NCBI RefSeq assembly: GCF_000426705.1
Contig: NZ_KE384554.1
Coordinates: 416,825 to 480,824, forward strand
DNA length: 64,000 bases
Source of the DNA: Spirochaeta cellobiosiphila DSM 17781
GTDB lineage: Bacteria > Spirochaetota > Spirochaetia > DSM-17781
Direction of reading: 5' to 3'
Made by a program: the position numbers and the translations under genes. Shown in pieces: positions 8,413 through 18,426 of this stretch (its first letter is position 1; each line of letters opens with the position of its first letter). Under the pieces are notes generated by a model that worked only from the letters and a program-made list of their open reading frames with translations, made no database searches and was not told where the DNA came from.

Positions 8413-8781
8413 CTATCGAGTCGCCTCTGAGGCCGCTTCTGCCTGAAAGATAGAATCGTACTTATCCACATAGGCCCCGAAGACCCAGCCATTTACATCT
8501 TTATATTCTACTTTATGCCAAGGGGCATTAATATTATCTAAGCGTTCCTGCCAGGCTGTTGTTGATACAATCTTCACAACATACCCCGGTCGTAACCTGG
8601 TCTCTACTTCCGAATCCCGTGTGGGCTCTGCAAAGACCCTTAGGTAAGCTGATTTGATCACCCCATATTCATAATCTTTTGTTAGTATGGGATTACTTGG
8701 TAAATCAATCTGTCCGATTGGTTCTGGTTTATCACAAGATAACAATACAAATAAAATAAATAAGGATAGGAAAAGCCTCAA
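8413..8781 (-). CDS. SH3-domain lipoprotein
   Basis: This 122-residue lipoprotein has the signal sequence MRLFLSLFILFVLLSC with the lipid cysteine at residue 16. A bacterial SH3-like domain spans about residues 40-110 (SAYLRVFAEPTRDSEVETRL, then GYVVKI, WHKVEYKDVNGWVFGAYVD). Such domains often bind peptidoglycan or mediate cell-wall contacts. The start is a TTG, seven bases after GGAG, and overlaps the uvrB stop as TTGA, so it is probably translated by coupling. The pairing of an envelope lipoprotein with uvrB is unexplained. Confidence 0.8.
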   Translation of the reverse strand: MRLFLSLFILFVLLSCDKPEPIGQIDLPSNPILTKDYEYGVIKSAYLRVFAEPTRDSEVETRLRPGYVVKIVSTTAWQERLDNINAPWHKVEYKDVNGWVFGAYVDKYDSIFQAEAASEATR

Positions 8782-10769
8782 TTATCAGCTCCTTGTAGTT
8801 TTTTAATTTCATCTCGTATTTTGGCAGCCTTTTCGAATTCCAGATTCTTAGCATGTTCAAGCATTTCTTTCTCAAGGGCTTTCACAAGGGCAGCACGCTG
8901 CTTGGGAACCAGAATATTATATCCATCTTTAATATCATCGATAGAAGTTTCTGTGTCCTTAGTATCCTCTTCTATTTCCCGTTCGAGAATATCATGAAGA
9001 GCTTTCTTTATGGTTGTAGGAGTAATGCCATGTTTCTCATTATACTCGATTTGAACCTGACGGCGTCTTTTGGTTTCAGAGATGGCCTCATCCATAGCCG
9101 GACTCATACGGTCGGCATACATAATAACATGACCATTCTGATTTCGGGCCGCCCGGCCAATTGTTTGAATAAGAGCTGTCGTTGAACGAAGGAAGCCAAT
9201 CTTATCAGCATCAAGGATAGCGACCAGGGATACCTCAGGTAAATCCAGGCCTTCCCGTAATAAGTTGATTCCTATTATACAATCATAGATACCCGCTCTA
9301 AGGTCTTTTAGGATCTCAACACGCTCTATGGTCTCGATCTCCGAATGGAGATAACGGACTTTCATTCCCATCCCGAGAAAATAATCACTCAAGTCTTCTG
9401 ACATTTTCTTTGTAAGGGTAGTAACGAGTACCCGTTCATTCAACTTAATTCGTTTTTGGATCTCTCCATAAAGGTCTTCAATCTGACCTTCAGTAGGTCG
9501 AACATCCACTTCAGGATCAAGAAGCCCTGTAGGTCGTATAAGCTGTTCGACAACATGGCCATTTACCTTATCCATCTCCTCTTTACCAGGAGTTGCTGTA
9601 ACATAGATGGTTTGTTGAGTAAGGTCTTCAAATTCTTTATAGAATAAGGGCCTATTATCCAAGGCACTAGGTAAACGGAAACCGAAATTAACAAGATTGC
9701 TTTTACGGCTCTTATCCCCTTCATACATTGCCCGGATCTGTCCCAGAGTTACATGACTTTCATCAATTATGGTAAGGAAGTTATCAGGAAAATAATCTAA
9801 TAAAACAGAAGGGCGTTCTCCCTTCCGGCGTCCGGCCAGATGTCGGGAGTAATTCTCGATACCGCTACAGTATCCCATCTCTTCCATCATTTCCAGGTCA
9901 TATTCTGTACGGCTCTTGATACGCTGAGCCTCGACAATCATATTCTTCTCTGTAAAGTAATCCACTTGATCTTTCAATTCCTGGCGTATGATCTCCAAAC
10001 TGCTGTGGATTTGGTCTTCAGGCATAACAAAGTGTTTGGCGGGATAAATAATACAGGAATCAAGGTTTTCCAATGTTTCCATAGTTAGAGGATCGAAGCG
10101 CTTGATGTTGACAACCTCGTCAAACTCCAAATCAATACGGAAAGCATCCTCTGCATAGGCAGGATAGACCTCAATAATATCTCCCCGGACTCTAAAAGCG
10201 GCTCTATCCAAGATGGTGTTATTACGCTCGTACTGTAGGCTTACAAGATGACGTTTGAAATCATCTAAATCTAATTCATCCCCTACGTGAAGGGTGATTC
10301 GCATATCAAAATAGCTCTTGGGGTTACCTAGACCATAGATACAACTGACGGTGGAGACGATGATTACATCTTCTCTCGTCATTAGGTTAGCTGTAGCAGC
10401 CAATCGCATTCGGTCTATCTCGTCATTGATGGACGAATCTTTTTCTATATAGAGATCTTTACTGGGAACATAAGCTTCCGGTTGATAGTAATCATAATAA
10501 CTTACAAAATAGTTCACCGCGTTATGGGGGAAGAATTCTTTTAACTCCCTGTATAATTGGGCGGCTAATGTCTTATTATGACTAATGACCAAAGTTGGTC
10601 TTTGCGCTCTGGCGATCACATTAGCCATAGTAAAAGTCTTACCTGATCCAGTCACGCCTCTTAAAGTCTGATACTGTTTACCTTCAAGGACACCTTTAGT
10701 GAGTTCCTCAATAGCAGGACCTTGATCGCCAGAAGGAGAATATTCACTGACGACTTCGAATTTAGGCAT
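8778..10769 (-). CDS. uvrB: Excinuclease ABC subunit B
   Basis: This 663-residue protein is full length for UvrB, the damage-verification helicase of nucleotide excision repair that receives DNA from UvrA and recruits UvrC. Helicase motif I is GVTGSGKTFTMA (about residue 40). The beta-hairpin region is YYDYYQPEAYVP. Motif II is IDESH, and motifs V-VI include GINLLREGLDLPEVSLVAIL and QTIGRAARN. The C-terminal UVR domain (KEMLEHAKNLEFEKAAKIRD) contacts UvrC. It starts four bases after the stop of the htrA-like gene, indicating co-transcription of a repair and an envelope-stress gene. No uvrA or uvrC is in the window. Confidence 0.98.
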   Translation of the reverse strand: MPKFEVVSEYSPSGDQGPAIEELTKGVLEGKQYQTLRGVTGSGKTFTMANVIARAQRPTLVISHNKTLAAQLYRELKEFFPHNAVNYFVSYYDYYQPEAYVPSKDLYIEKDSSINDEIDRMRLAATANLMTREDVIIVSTVSCIYGLGNPKSYFDMRITLHVGDELDLDDFKRHLVSLQYERNNTILDRAAFRVRGDIIEVYPAYAEDAFRIDLEFDEVVNIKRFDPLTMETLENLDSCIIYPAKHFVMPEDQIHSSLEIIRQELKDQVDYFTEKNMIVEAQRIKSRTEYDLEMMEEMGYCSGIENYSRHLAGRRKGERPSVLLDYFPDNFLTIIDESHVTLGQIRAMYEGDKSRKSNLVNFGFRLPSALDNRPLFYKEFEDLTQQTIYVTATPGKEEMDKVNGHVVEQLIRPTGLLDPEVDVRPTEGQIEDLYGEIQKRIKLNERVLVTTLTKKMSEDLSDYFLGMGMKVRYLHSEIETIERVEILKDLRAGIYDCIIGINLLREGLDLPEVSLVAILDADKIGFLRSTTALIQTIGRAARNQNGHVIMYADRMSPAMDEAISETKRRRQVQIEYNEKHGITPTTIKKALHDILEREIEEDTKDTETSIDDIKDGYNILVPKQRAALVKALEKEMLEHAKNLEFEKAAKIRDEIKKLQGADN

Positions 10770-10772
10770 TAA

Positions 10773-12005
10773 TTACTCCCATTGAAATTGTTCGGGACGC
10801 TCTGATAGCACCACGTTGAAAGTTAATGATTTTTTGTTTCTTAGTACAACAACTTTTATTGTTTCACCAGGTTTATTATCTTCCAATGCCGCATAAAGGT
10901 CATAAAGATTCTTAACTTCATCTCCATCAATATGGGTGATAATATCTCCCCCCAGATAAATAACTGTTTGTCCAGAGCGAACAGCTTGTGTTCTGTCCCC
11001 TCCTTTGATCCCTACCTTGTCTGCATTACCACCGGGAGTAACCCGACTAACCAGAATTCCCTTTGAAGTAGGAAGCTTAGCATATTGCACTAAGGAGGAA
11101 AACAATTGTACGGGTATAATATCAATCCAGCCTCTGTTAACTTTACCAAACTTAATAAGATCAGGAATAACTCTTCTAGCAGTATTAACAGGTACGGCAA
11201 AGCCAATACCTACGGAACCACCAGAAGGAGAATAGATCATTGTGTTGATACCAATCATTTGACCAAGGGAGTTCAATAAAGGCCCACCAGAATTACCGGG
11301 ATTAATGGAAGCATCAGTCTGAATCATATCTCTCATGACCAAGCCCTTCTCATTCTTGAGTGGTCGTCCTAAACCAGAGACGATTCCCGTAGTCAGGGTT
11401 CGTTCATAACCAAAGGGATTACCTATGGCTAATACCTTTTGTCCCACTTTCAATTGCTCAGAGGATCCTAAGGGGATAGTTACCAGGTCAACATCTTCTG
11501 CCTGGATCTTAATAACAGCGAGATCATTTTCAGCATCAGTACCAATAACTTTCCCATCAAATTGATGACCATCAGCCATAGAGACATAGACTTTATAGGC
11601 CTTATCCACAACATGTTGATTGGTAAGGATATAGCCTTCTTTATCGAAAATAATACCCGACCCGGATCCCCCTGATTGAGGAACAGGATCTAGAAACCAA
11701 TTATAAGTAATAACTTCTGTATTAATATTAACAACAGCGGCATTCAGACTATTATACACTTGAATATTCTCCCGCTCATCAGAGGAGTACTGTTGTAGAC
11801 CATTATTGGTAGGCTGGAGTAAAGGAGGATCTTCAGGAAGCATCTCTGTTGTATTCTTAACAGTAGCTATAGGATCTATATTATCGAGGGGTTCACTGTT
11901 ATCTTTTGGAAATTTAATAACACCGAATCCTAACGCAAGAAGCAAAGCCAGGCAAAAACTACTGATCGAAAATAATACAACTTGTCCACGAGAATACAAT
12001 CGCAT
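10773..12005 (-). CDS. HtrA/DegP-like membrane-anchored serine protease
   Basis: This 410-residue S1C protease has an N-terminal signal anchor (residues 8-31), a trypsin-like domain and one C-terminal PDZ domain (about 300-400). The catalytic triad is visible as His131 (TNQHVV), Asp161 (ENDLAVIK) and Ser239 (NPGNSGGPL). It degrades or refolds misfolded envelope proteins. A single PDZ and a membrane anchor match DegS/HhoB-type or Gram-positive HtrA enzymes rather than DegP. A strong ribosome site (AAGGAGGGG) precedes the ATG. It is the first gene of the operon that continues into uvrB. Confidence 0.92.
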   Translation of the reverse strand: MRLYSRGQVVLFSISSFCLALLLALGFGVIKFPKDNSEPLDNIDPIATVKNTTEMLPEDPPLLQPTNNGLQQYSSDERENIQVYNSLNAAVVNINTEVITYNWFLDPVPQSGGSGSGIIFDKEGYILTNQHVVDKAYKVYVSMADGHQFDGKVIGTDAENDLAVIKIQAEDVDLVTIPLGSSEQLKVGQKVLAIGNPFGYERTLTTGIVSGLGRPLKNEKGLVMRDMIQTDASINPGNSGGPLLNSLGQMIGINTMIYSPSGGSVGIGFAVPVNTARRVIPDLIKFGKVNRGWIDIIPVQLFSSLVQYAKLPTSKGILVSRVTPGGNADKVGIKGGDRTQAVRSGQTVIYLGGDIITHIDGDEVKNLYDLYAALEDNKPGETIKVVVLRNKKSLTFNVVLSERPEQFQWE

Positions 12006-12079
12006 ACACCCCTCCTTTTCTAACTATAATACACTAGCAAATTTGTGAGAAGAGGAGATAGTAGGAAGAACAAAAAACT

Positions 12080-13084
12080 CTATTTTCTATTCCTATCTAA
12101 AAGAGAAGGACCTGTAAGGAAACCAAAGACTCCAGTCGCTAGTAAAAGAACACCCCATATCAGTTCTGACATTCCATATTTTGGTAAATAGGAAAGGAAA
12201 TATTCTACAAATATATGGGCCATATTATGAACATTCAATGTCAAAGCCAGATTCCCCCATAAACCTATCATCCTGGCTAAAATGATTTGATTGATCCCCA
12301 TAAGGGCAATCCACATTCGGGATAGAACGCCATAATCTTTCTCTTTAATCGATCGGAATAGATAGTAATGACATACGTATACACCAAGAAAAGGAATGAA
12401 AACAACATTAACATTAATCAAAAAGAGGATAAGACCATAGAGGGCTCCGAAGACAAGAGATCCTAAAAAGGAATATCCCAATCCTTTAAACCAGTTTGAA
12501 TACTCCGGTGATAAAGTAGGGACAGACAAGTCTTTTTGATGGATATGGCATTGATAGTTATTAAAGAAGGTTTGAACCCTATCGACGAAATCCTGTTTAT
12601 CCATCCCCTTAAGATGGTCAAGAGGAATAGATAATTCTGAATAACCACTGGTTATGGCATTAACAGAAGAGAGAAAACCAGACTCCCCTGCTTCATTCAT
12701 CATCTTTTGGGTGGCAAATCCCAGATAATGCTGATCATTAATCTGATATTGAACTACATCTGTTACGTCAGCCCAAGGTAGGGTCTGTCCTTTAAATAAA
12801 CCTTGTAGAAGTATGATTTTGTTATCAATAAGGACTTTGTAATTGCCCATATATTTTTTATAGATAACAACAGCATCTAATAGAATACCCATCAAAATGA
12901 TAATGGATCTAACAATATTAGCTCTCCAGTATCCTATTTGGAATAGTTCTCCAATAGGAAGAGAGAGCCCTAGAACAATCAAAATTATTCCTATACTGAA
13001 TAAGAGCAAGAGCTGTTTTAATGATATTTCTAAAGAAGCCTCAAGGAACCAGTCATGAATATTCGTTTTTGGACAATCACTCAT
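12080..13084 (-). CDS. Polytopic membrane protein with a PH-like central region
   Basis: I do not recognise a named family. From the ATG at 13084 the protein has 334 residues; the open frame extends upstream only to a TTG without a ribosome site, so the shorter start (MSDCPKTN) is preferred. Two membrane helices (about residues 22-45 and 50-72) are followed by a soluble region (75-180) whose VLIDNKIILLQGLFKGQTLP and WADVTDVV pattern resembles bacterial PH domains. At least four further membrane helices follow, ending with LLLATGVFGFLTGPSLL. It is monocistronic, upstream of and facing the same way as the htrA operon. Confidence 0.6.
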   Translation of the reverse strand: MSDCPKTNIHDWFLEASLEISLKQLLLLFSIGIILIVLGLSLPIGELFQIGYWRANIVRSIIILMGILLDAVVIYKKYMGNYKVLIDNKIILLQGLFKGQTLPWADVTDVVQYQINDQHYLGFATQKMMNEAGESGFLSSVNAITSGYSELSIPLDHLKGMDKQDFVDRVQTFFNNYQCHIHQKDLSVPTLSPEYSNWFKGLGYSFLGSLVFGALYGLILFLINVNVVFIPFLGVYVCHYYLFRSIKEKDYGVLSRMWIALMGINQIILARMIGLWGNLALTLNVHNMAHIFVEYFLSYLPKYGMSELIWGVLLLATGVFGFLTGPSLLDRNRK

Positions 13085-13275
13085 TCTTTTATTACCTAAC
13101 TTTAATTTTATTAATAGATAACAAAGTATACAGTTATATACGCAATTTAACAATAATGTTAGGCTTCAATCGTACTATATTTATATATTAAAACTATCCC
13201 CCCGGAAAACCTATCATGGTTAAACAGGAGGATTATTATCATTCACAAACAGTGCTTATATCCTCTCGTCCTTTT

Positions 13276-13851
13276 TTAAGATAAATGTTTCGATACTCGT
13301 TGAAGAAATTTCTCTCTGCTGGCTTTTGAACCACTACTGGTCATAGGGTTATTTAACCATTTAACCTTTTTCAAACCAAGGCTCTTAAGTGTACTGCCTA
13401 TAAAAGTCTTTTGGATCGCATTACCAGCCAATAGTTTTAAATACCATGTAGGAAACTCAGAAGTAGTAATGACCGTTGTTTTCCGAATATTGGTCAATAA
13501 CCCTTTTAATCCCACAGAAGTTTCTATATAGGCGTAGTCTTTTAACATAACCTTATCTATAAATCCCTTTACAATAGCCGGCATTTCAAACCACCAGATT
13601 GGGAAAATAAAAATCAACTCATCAGAATCTTTTATCATGGTTTGATATTTGTTTACTAATTCATCCTTTGACTTGCCTTTTGAGAACAAAGCTAGATCTC
13701 TTTCAGCCAGTACAGGATTAAAATTATCTTTATGTAGATCAATAAGCTGATAGTCCTTTTTTTTCTTTTGTAATTGGGACTCAACTTGATCTAATATCCC
13801 CTTATTAAAGCTTCCATGCCAGGGGTGAGCAAACACGATGGTACTCTTCAT
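13276..13851 (-). CDS. NAD(P)H:quinone oxidoreductase, flavodoxin-like fold
   Basis: This 191-residue protein belongs to the flavodoxin-like quinone reductase family (YwrO/MdaB/KefF type), which uses FMN or FAD to reduce quinones by two electrons. The N-terminal strand and loop STIVFAHPWHGSFNKGI is the flavin phosphate-binding region. The central ELIFIFPIWWFEMPAIVKGF is the classic FPxWWxxxPAxLKGxxD signature. It is cytoplasmic. GAGAGG lies seven bases before the ATG. A divergent TetR-type regulator and a palindrome just upstream suggest induction by electrophiles or quinones, by analogy with similar pairs. Confidence 0.85.
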   Translation of the reverse strand: MKSTIVFAHPWHGSFNKGILDQVESQLQKKKKDYQLIDLHKDNFNPVLAERDLALFSKGKSKDELVNKYQTMIKDSDELIFIFPIWWFEMPAIVKGFIDKVMLKDYAYIETSVGLKGLLTNIRKTTVITTSEFPTWYLKLLAGNAIQKTFIGSTLKSLGLKKVKWLNNPMTSSGSKASREKFLQRVSKHLS

Positions 13852-13886
13852 CTAACAACCTCTCTTGTTATTTTATCTCTATTTGT

Positions 13887-13910
13887 CAACTGCGCATTTT
13901 TGAGCAGTTG
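13887..13910. promoter_or_regulatory. Candidate operator of the divergent TetR regulator
   Basis: Perfect 7-bp arms CAACTGC (13887-13893) and GCAGTTG (13904-13910) flank a 10-bp spacer. The site lies about 36 bp upstream of the quinone reductase start and 110 bp upstream of the TetR start, where a repressor could control both. Confidence 0.5.
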
Positions 13911-14018
13911 TTCATATGTTTCAAAAGGAATATAATCGCCCCAGTACTTCAGGTCAATGTAGAGAAAAGTATTAATACAAATGAGTCTAAGTGTATGAAT
14001 TTGAACAAAGAGGTATAA

Positions 14019-14561
14019 ATGCTAAAGCAAGAACCTAGCAACAGAAATTCCCTAAGATCTATAAGGTTAATAAGGGACACATTATTATCACTTATGTTAA
14101 AGGAATCGTTTCAAAATATATCCATATCCCAGATAACAAAGCAGGCGGGATTAGTGAGGAATACATTTTACTCCCATTTTCAAAAAAAAGAGGATGTTCT
14201 CTCTTATCACATGTTTGATTTGTTCAAGGCCAAAATAGAGAACTTAAATCTGGCTTGGGAATCTCAGGAGATCGATTGGATAGCCATCTATTTTGAGTTT
14301 TGGAGTGAAAACCTGGAGTTTCTAGAACTTCTCTATAAACAGGATCTATTAGATGTTCTCTATTCCTTTGAATTCCATATAGACAAACTCCATATTAACT
14401 CCTATCTAGAGGATATATGCACCATATCTGACAGGGCAAAGAAATATGCGAACTCTGTTTATGTTAATACCATGGCCAGTATGATTAGAAGGTGGATAAC
14501 AACAGGCAAAGAAGAAACTAACGAAGAGCTCACCAGCATATTCTATGAACTCTTTGAGTAA
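14019..14561 (+). CDS. TetR/AcrR family transcriptional regulator
   Basis: This 180-residue protein has an N-terminal TetR helix-turn-helix (residues about 12-60): LIRDTLLSLMLKESFQNISI then SQITKQAGLVRNTFYSHFQKK. The C-terminal helical ligand domain is short and ends IRRWITTGKEETNEELTSIF, as in the TetR_C DhaS/YbiH-like group. It is divergent from the quinone reductase gene, with a shared intergenic palindrome, so it most likely represses that gene and itself. The ligand is unknown. Confidence 0.85.
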   Translation: MLKQEPSNRNSLRSIRLIRDTLLSLMLKESFQNISISQITKQAGLVRNTFYSHFQKKEDVLSYHMFDLFKAKIENLNLAWESQEIDWIAIYFEFWSENLEFLELLYKQDLLDVLYSFEFHIDKLHINSYLEDICTISDRAKKYANSVYVNTMASMIRRWITTGKEETNEELTSIFYELFE

Positions 14562-14568
14562 AACAGGA

Positions 14569-14603
14569 AAGGAAAAGCTCCTTTATTAGATGAGCTTTTC
14601 CTT
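14569..14603. terminator. Bidirectional terminator between tetR and mcp genes
   Basis: AAGGAAAAGCTC (14569-14580) and GAGCTTTTCCTT (14592-14603) form a perfect 12-bp stem with an 11-base loop between two convergent genes. U-rich ends occur on both strands. Confidence 0.8.
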
Positions 14604-14612
14604 CTCCCCGAT

Positions 14613-16685
14613 TTAGGCAGTCTTAAAGCCGTCTATCTTGGCGACTAGAGTATCTAAACTATTACGGGAACTTTCTCCAAGTGTTTGGACAAACTGGACG
14701 GCTTCATTAATCTGTAAGGCACCGGCAGCCATCTCACTCGTTCCTACTTTGATCTCTTCGGTTACATTATTGAGCTGATTCATCTCAGTTAGAACTTCTT
14801 CTGCTCCCGTTGCCATGGCTTTGGAGGAAGAGGTAACAACAGAGCCTTTTTGTTTGATCTGCATAAGAGACTCTAACACCTGTCCGCTTCCTACGACCTG
14901 TTCTTCCATGGATTGATTAATCAATTTTTCCTGATTCGCCACATGCTCACTTAATTTATTGACGACTTCAAAACGGCTTGTCGTTACATTAAGAGCATCA
15001 CCTATACTCTTGATACTTTCCTGAAGGGAAAGGAGAACCTGGGAAATACGACCGCCCTGTAGACTAGAGTCTTCTGCTAATTTACGAATCTCTTCAGCAA
15101 CAACAGCAAAGCCATTACCTGCATTGCCGGCATGTGCTGCTTCAATAGCCGCATTCATAGCCAATAAGTTGGTTTGTGCGGCAATGCTCTGTATCACTTC
15201 AGAGGCCTCACCTAATCCTTCTGAATCAATAAGCATTTGTTGAGCTATATAGCTTGAGTTTTCTATAGCTTCCATCCCAGACAAACTGGCACTAAGAAGC
15301 TCCTTCATACTGGCGGCATTCATCTCCAGAGTACTATTCACGGAATTAATATTAGCAGTCATTTCTTCAATAGCACTGGAAGACTCAGTAATATCAGACA
15401 TTTGATTTTCGATCTGTTCATCTAAATTATCTATGCCTCCTGTAATGGAACCAATAGTTGCAGCCATTTCCTCCACACCTGCGGCCTGGTTAATAATCCT
15501 ATGTTCTATATTAGTTATGTTTACACTTATCTGCTGTGTAGCCGCTGCTGTTTCTGTCATATGAGAAGCTAAGTCATGATTAACCTCGATAAGATTACGG
15601 CATTCTTCCTTTATGGAATTAACAATCGACTGCATACTTTCCATTGTTTTGTTCACATAAAGTCCAACTTGATCAATCTCATCTGATCCTTTGATTTCTA
15701 TACGTTGAGTTAAATCCCCTGCTCCTTCGGATAGTTTCATTAAGCTGCTAACGGTCCCAGCTAAGCGCTTAATGATTGATTCCACACTCCAATACAAGAC
15801 AAAGGTCATAACCAGGAGAATGGCTGCAAATATGGATATAATATATAATTGTAAATAATGAAGAGTCCTGAATACTTCATTGTAATCTGCAGTGATTACA
15901 AGTATCCAATCGGAAGAAGGCACTATATGATAACTACTAAGTAGGTGCTGACCTTCTAGATGATAATCTTCAAAACCTGTTTGTTCTGATAATATTTTCC
16001 GTCCGTATTCATAGTCTATAATATCTAGCTGATTGATCTGGGAGGAATCAGGATGAGCCACAACAAGGCCGCCGGAGTTCGTCAGATAAGCATAACCATG
16101 CTCGCCCACGTCGATATCTGTAACCATTTCATCTGATAAAGTGGTTAAGGATATACTGACAATCACAACACCAAGAGGAACTTTGTTTTCTCCAATCAAT
16201 ACAGGGTAAGCCAAGACGCTAATGATACTATTATTATCACTTAAGCTGTGTAAAGGATCGGATATGACAGCATATCCAGCCATGGCTTTAGAAAAATATT
16301 CCCGATCAGACACATTGAGATTACTAGTCCCATTCACGATATGCCCCGTACTATCAGCTATAGAAATCGTGTCATATTCCTTATACAACTGGCTTATATC
16401 ATCCAGACTTTCATTGACAGCCATTACGGCATTGCTATCATCGGGAGCTTGGAGCACTTCCTTGACCTCATAGGAATGGGCGATAAGTTTAACCGCATTC
16501 AGACTCTGAACCAACCAGTTATTGATCTGTTCACTACTAACTTCAGCAAGCTGTTCCAATTCAAATTTCTGATTAGAATAAATTTCCTGTGTCATTAGAC
16601 TAATCATTAAAACGAGAGCTGCTAACACACCAGTAACCACAATGCCTATTGTAGGCAGAAGGATCTTACCTTTAAGTTTCATCAT
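14613..16685 (-). CDS. Methyl-accepting chemotaxis protein
   Basis: This 690-residue chemoreceptor starts at the ATG at 16685 (GAGGGAA just upstream); the open frame upstream lacks a ribosome site and would add 28 residues. TM1 lies at about residues 10-32, then a periplasmic dCache-type sensor region to about 280 ([40 protein letters not shown]). TM2 is near 285-308 ([20 protein letters not shown]), followed by a HAMP domain and the signalling hairpin with tip [11 protein letters not shown]...GRIS preceded by [10 protein letters not shown]. The tip and [20 protein letters not shown] motif bind CheA/CheW. Hairpin glutamates are likely methylation sites. The ligand is unknown; dCache receptors often bind amino acids or carboxylates. 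It is monocistronic. Confidence 0.93.
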   Translation of the reverse strand: MMKLKGKILLPTIGIVVTGVLAALVLMISLMTQEIYSNQKFELEQLAEVSSEQINNWLVQSLNAVKLIAHSYEVKEVLQAPDDSNAVMAVNESLDDISQLYKEYDTISIADSTGHIVNGTSNLNVSDREYFSKAMAGYAVISDPLHSLSDNNSIISVLAYPVLIGENKVPLGVVIVSISLTTLSDEMVTDIDVGEHGYAYLTNSGGLVVAHPDSSQINQLDIIDYEYGRKILSEQTGFEDYHLEGQHLLSSYHIVPSSDWILVITADYNEVFRTLHYLQLYIISIFAAILLVMTFVLYWSVESIIKRLAGTVSSLMKLSEGAGDLTQRIEIKGSDEIDQVGLYVNKTMESMQSIVNSIKEECRNLIEVNHDLASHMTETAAATQQISVNITNIEHRIINQAAGVEEMAATIGSITGGIDNLDEQIENQMSDITESSSAIEEMTANINSVNSTLEMNAASMKELLSASLSGMEAIENSSYIAQQMLIDSEGLGEASEVIQSIAAQTNLLAMNAAIEAAHAGNAGNGFAVVAEEIRKLAEDSSLQGGRISQVLLSLQESIKSIGDALNVTTSRFEVVNKLSEHVANQEKLINQSMEEQVVGSGQVLESLMQIKQKGSVVTSSSKAMATGAEEVLTEMNQLNNVTEEIKVGTSEMAAGALQINEAVQFVQTLGESSRNSLDTLVAKIDGFKTA

Positions 16686-17011
16686 TTCCCTCACATAGAT
16701 GTTTTTCTTACTTGCTATTGATAACTTTTTTATTTGATCAGTGTAATCGATACACAAGAAAAACATCAATTAATTTTTTATAATATAACGATTTAGCAAA
16801 ACCTTGGATTCATTCGGATTTTATATGAGTATATCACTATAATAAAAAGACTTAACTGAGCTGGTATGAAAGATTCCCTTGGTGAGGTAGTTTTATTTAA
16901 GATAATAAATATTTACTAATACTTCATAAAAGAGAGCACAGGAGCTTCCTCAAAGGTACAAATGGAGTCCAGGATTGATCTGTCTGTGGTCATCAGGGTC
17001 ATATAATTCTT

Positions 17012-18247
17012 CTACCGCTTCATAGATATCCTGTTCATGTTTGTTATAGAGCCAGGAACTTCCAAGGTCATGGAGATAATAAAAGATCCCACTCCTATAA
17101 GAGCCGCAGCACTAAACAAATATTCAACACCCATAAATTCCCATAGATAGCCCCCTAAAATAGCTATAATGATACTAACTAGGTGATTCATACTTAAGCC
17201 TGTAGACAGGGTTACTGTAAATTCCTCATTTGTCTCGGATTTTGTCTTAGCGTATAAGTCACGGGCCATTCCCATAGCAAAAGAAATAGAATCCAAAACA
17301 AAAACAACACTAGTGATCACCAAGGCCATCTGATTACTAAATAAATGCCCTGAGAATCCATAGAGAAAACACAATACAATGAGGGCTAGAGAATCCCAGA
17401 TAAGTACATTCTTATACCCTACCTTATCTAGCATTTTGCCAATAAAAGGAGCTAAGAACATATTCACAATAGACCAGATTCCATACAACAAGGATATGTA
17501 AGCGGCACTTGCTCCATATTGTAGTATTAAAACAAAAGGAGCAAAGGTAATAAAAACTTGTTTACGTGCACCGAAAAAGATCTCCAATAAGTAGTATTTT
17601 TTATATTTCCTGCTAATAAACAAACGTTTTCGAGGAAGGGATTTATGAGTTTCTTTAATAAGGGAAGTCATGAGGAAAGCTAAAAGAATCAGCAACATAC
17701 CTATAAAAAAGATGACACGATAACGGGAGAAGGCCTCATTAATACCCAAAGACGTAAGAATAAGCATAACCACAGGGCCTACATAATATCCTGCCGCTTG
17801 ACCACCATTAAGAAATCCTCTCAAAGTTCCTAGGGCAGCCCCTTCCTGACCGGGATTTGCATAGAACAGAGCAATGGCCTTACGTGCAGGCATCATTAAG
17901 TGTTCCCCTATACTCCAAAAGCATACCATGATAATACCGATAACCATGATATCTCCCTTAATAAAGAATCCAGTCATTCCTATAAAAGTGGAGATTAAAG
18001 CTATTTTAACAAGGTTTAGTTCGGAAAAACGGTACAATAAGGCCATAACAAGAAAAATGAGAAGACCGGGCATCTCACGAGGGAATTCTAATAAGCCTCT
18101 ACCTGTTTTTCCAATACCCAATACTTCATGAAGATAGTTATTCAGAATACCCGTATACATTCCAGATATCAATCCAAACAACAATACGGTCATAAGGAAA
18201 GGAAGGATTTTGTTATCCTTGAAGGTTTTTGTTAAGCTATTTTTCAT
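17012..18247 (-). CDS. MFS permease, probably frameshifted at the 3' end
   Basis: The visible frame encodes 411 residues with about 12 membrane helices typical of the major facilitator superfamily (for example LLEFPREMPGLLIFLVMALL; GTLRGFLNGGQAAGYYVGPV). The start at 18247 is favoured by GGAG ten bases upstream. The substrate is unknown. The last 19 residues look wrong. From about 17065 the adjacent minus-strand frame continues as HDLGSSWLYNKHEQDIYEAV and EELYDPDDHRQINPGLHLYL to a TGA at 16950-16952, a protein-like cytoplasmic tail. A one-base indel near 17065 would restore a protein about 20 residues longer. Confidence 0.75.
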   Translation of the reverse strand: MKNSLTKTFKDNKILPFLMTVLLFGLISGMYTGILNNYLHEVLGIGKTGRGLLEFPREMPGLLIFLVMALLYRFSELNLVKIALISTFIGMTGFFIKGDIMVIGIIMVCFWSIGEHLMMPARKAIALFYANPGQEGAALGTLRGFLNGGQAAGYYVGPVVMLILTSLGINEAFSRYRVIFFIGMLLILLAFLMTSLIKETHKSLPRKRLFISRKYKKYYLLEIFFGARKQVFITFAPFVLILQYGASAAYISLLYGIWSIVNMFLAPFIGKMLDKVGYKNVLIWDSLALIVLCFLYGFSGHLFSNQMALVITSVVFVLDSISFAMGMARDLYAKTKSETNEEFTVTLSTGLSMNHLVSIIIAILGGYLWEFMGVEYLFSAAALIGVGSFIISMTLEVPGSITNMNRISMKR

Positions 18248-18382
18248 TAATTGAACTCTCCACTTCTTCATAAGCCTTATGCATGGCTATTGGGATCAAG
18301 AACAGAGAAAGGATAAAGGAAATTTTAAGGCAAGGGAATAAGAATAGGGAAAACAGGGAAGATTTTTCAATAGACCAATACT

Positions 18383-18408
18383 CACAGCCCAAGCGGACTT
18401 GGACTGTG
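18383..18408 (-). terminator. Hairpin downstream of the histidine phosphatase gene
   Basis: CACAGCCCAAG (18383-18393) and CTTGGACTGTG (18398-18408) form an 11-bp stem with one mismatch, just past the stop of the leftward gene ending at 18427. The U-tail is weak. Confidence 0.5.
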
Positions 18409-18426
18409 GTTGTTGGAAAAACGAAT

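Noticed and set aside
13085-13153. Longer start for the 12080 membrane protein
   Set aside because: It needs a TTG without a ribosome site; the internal ATG at 13084 precedes the first membrane helix sensibly.
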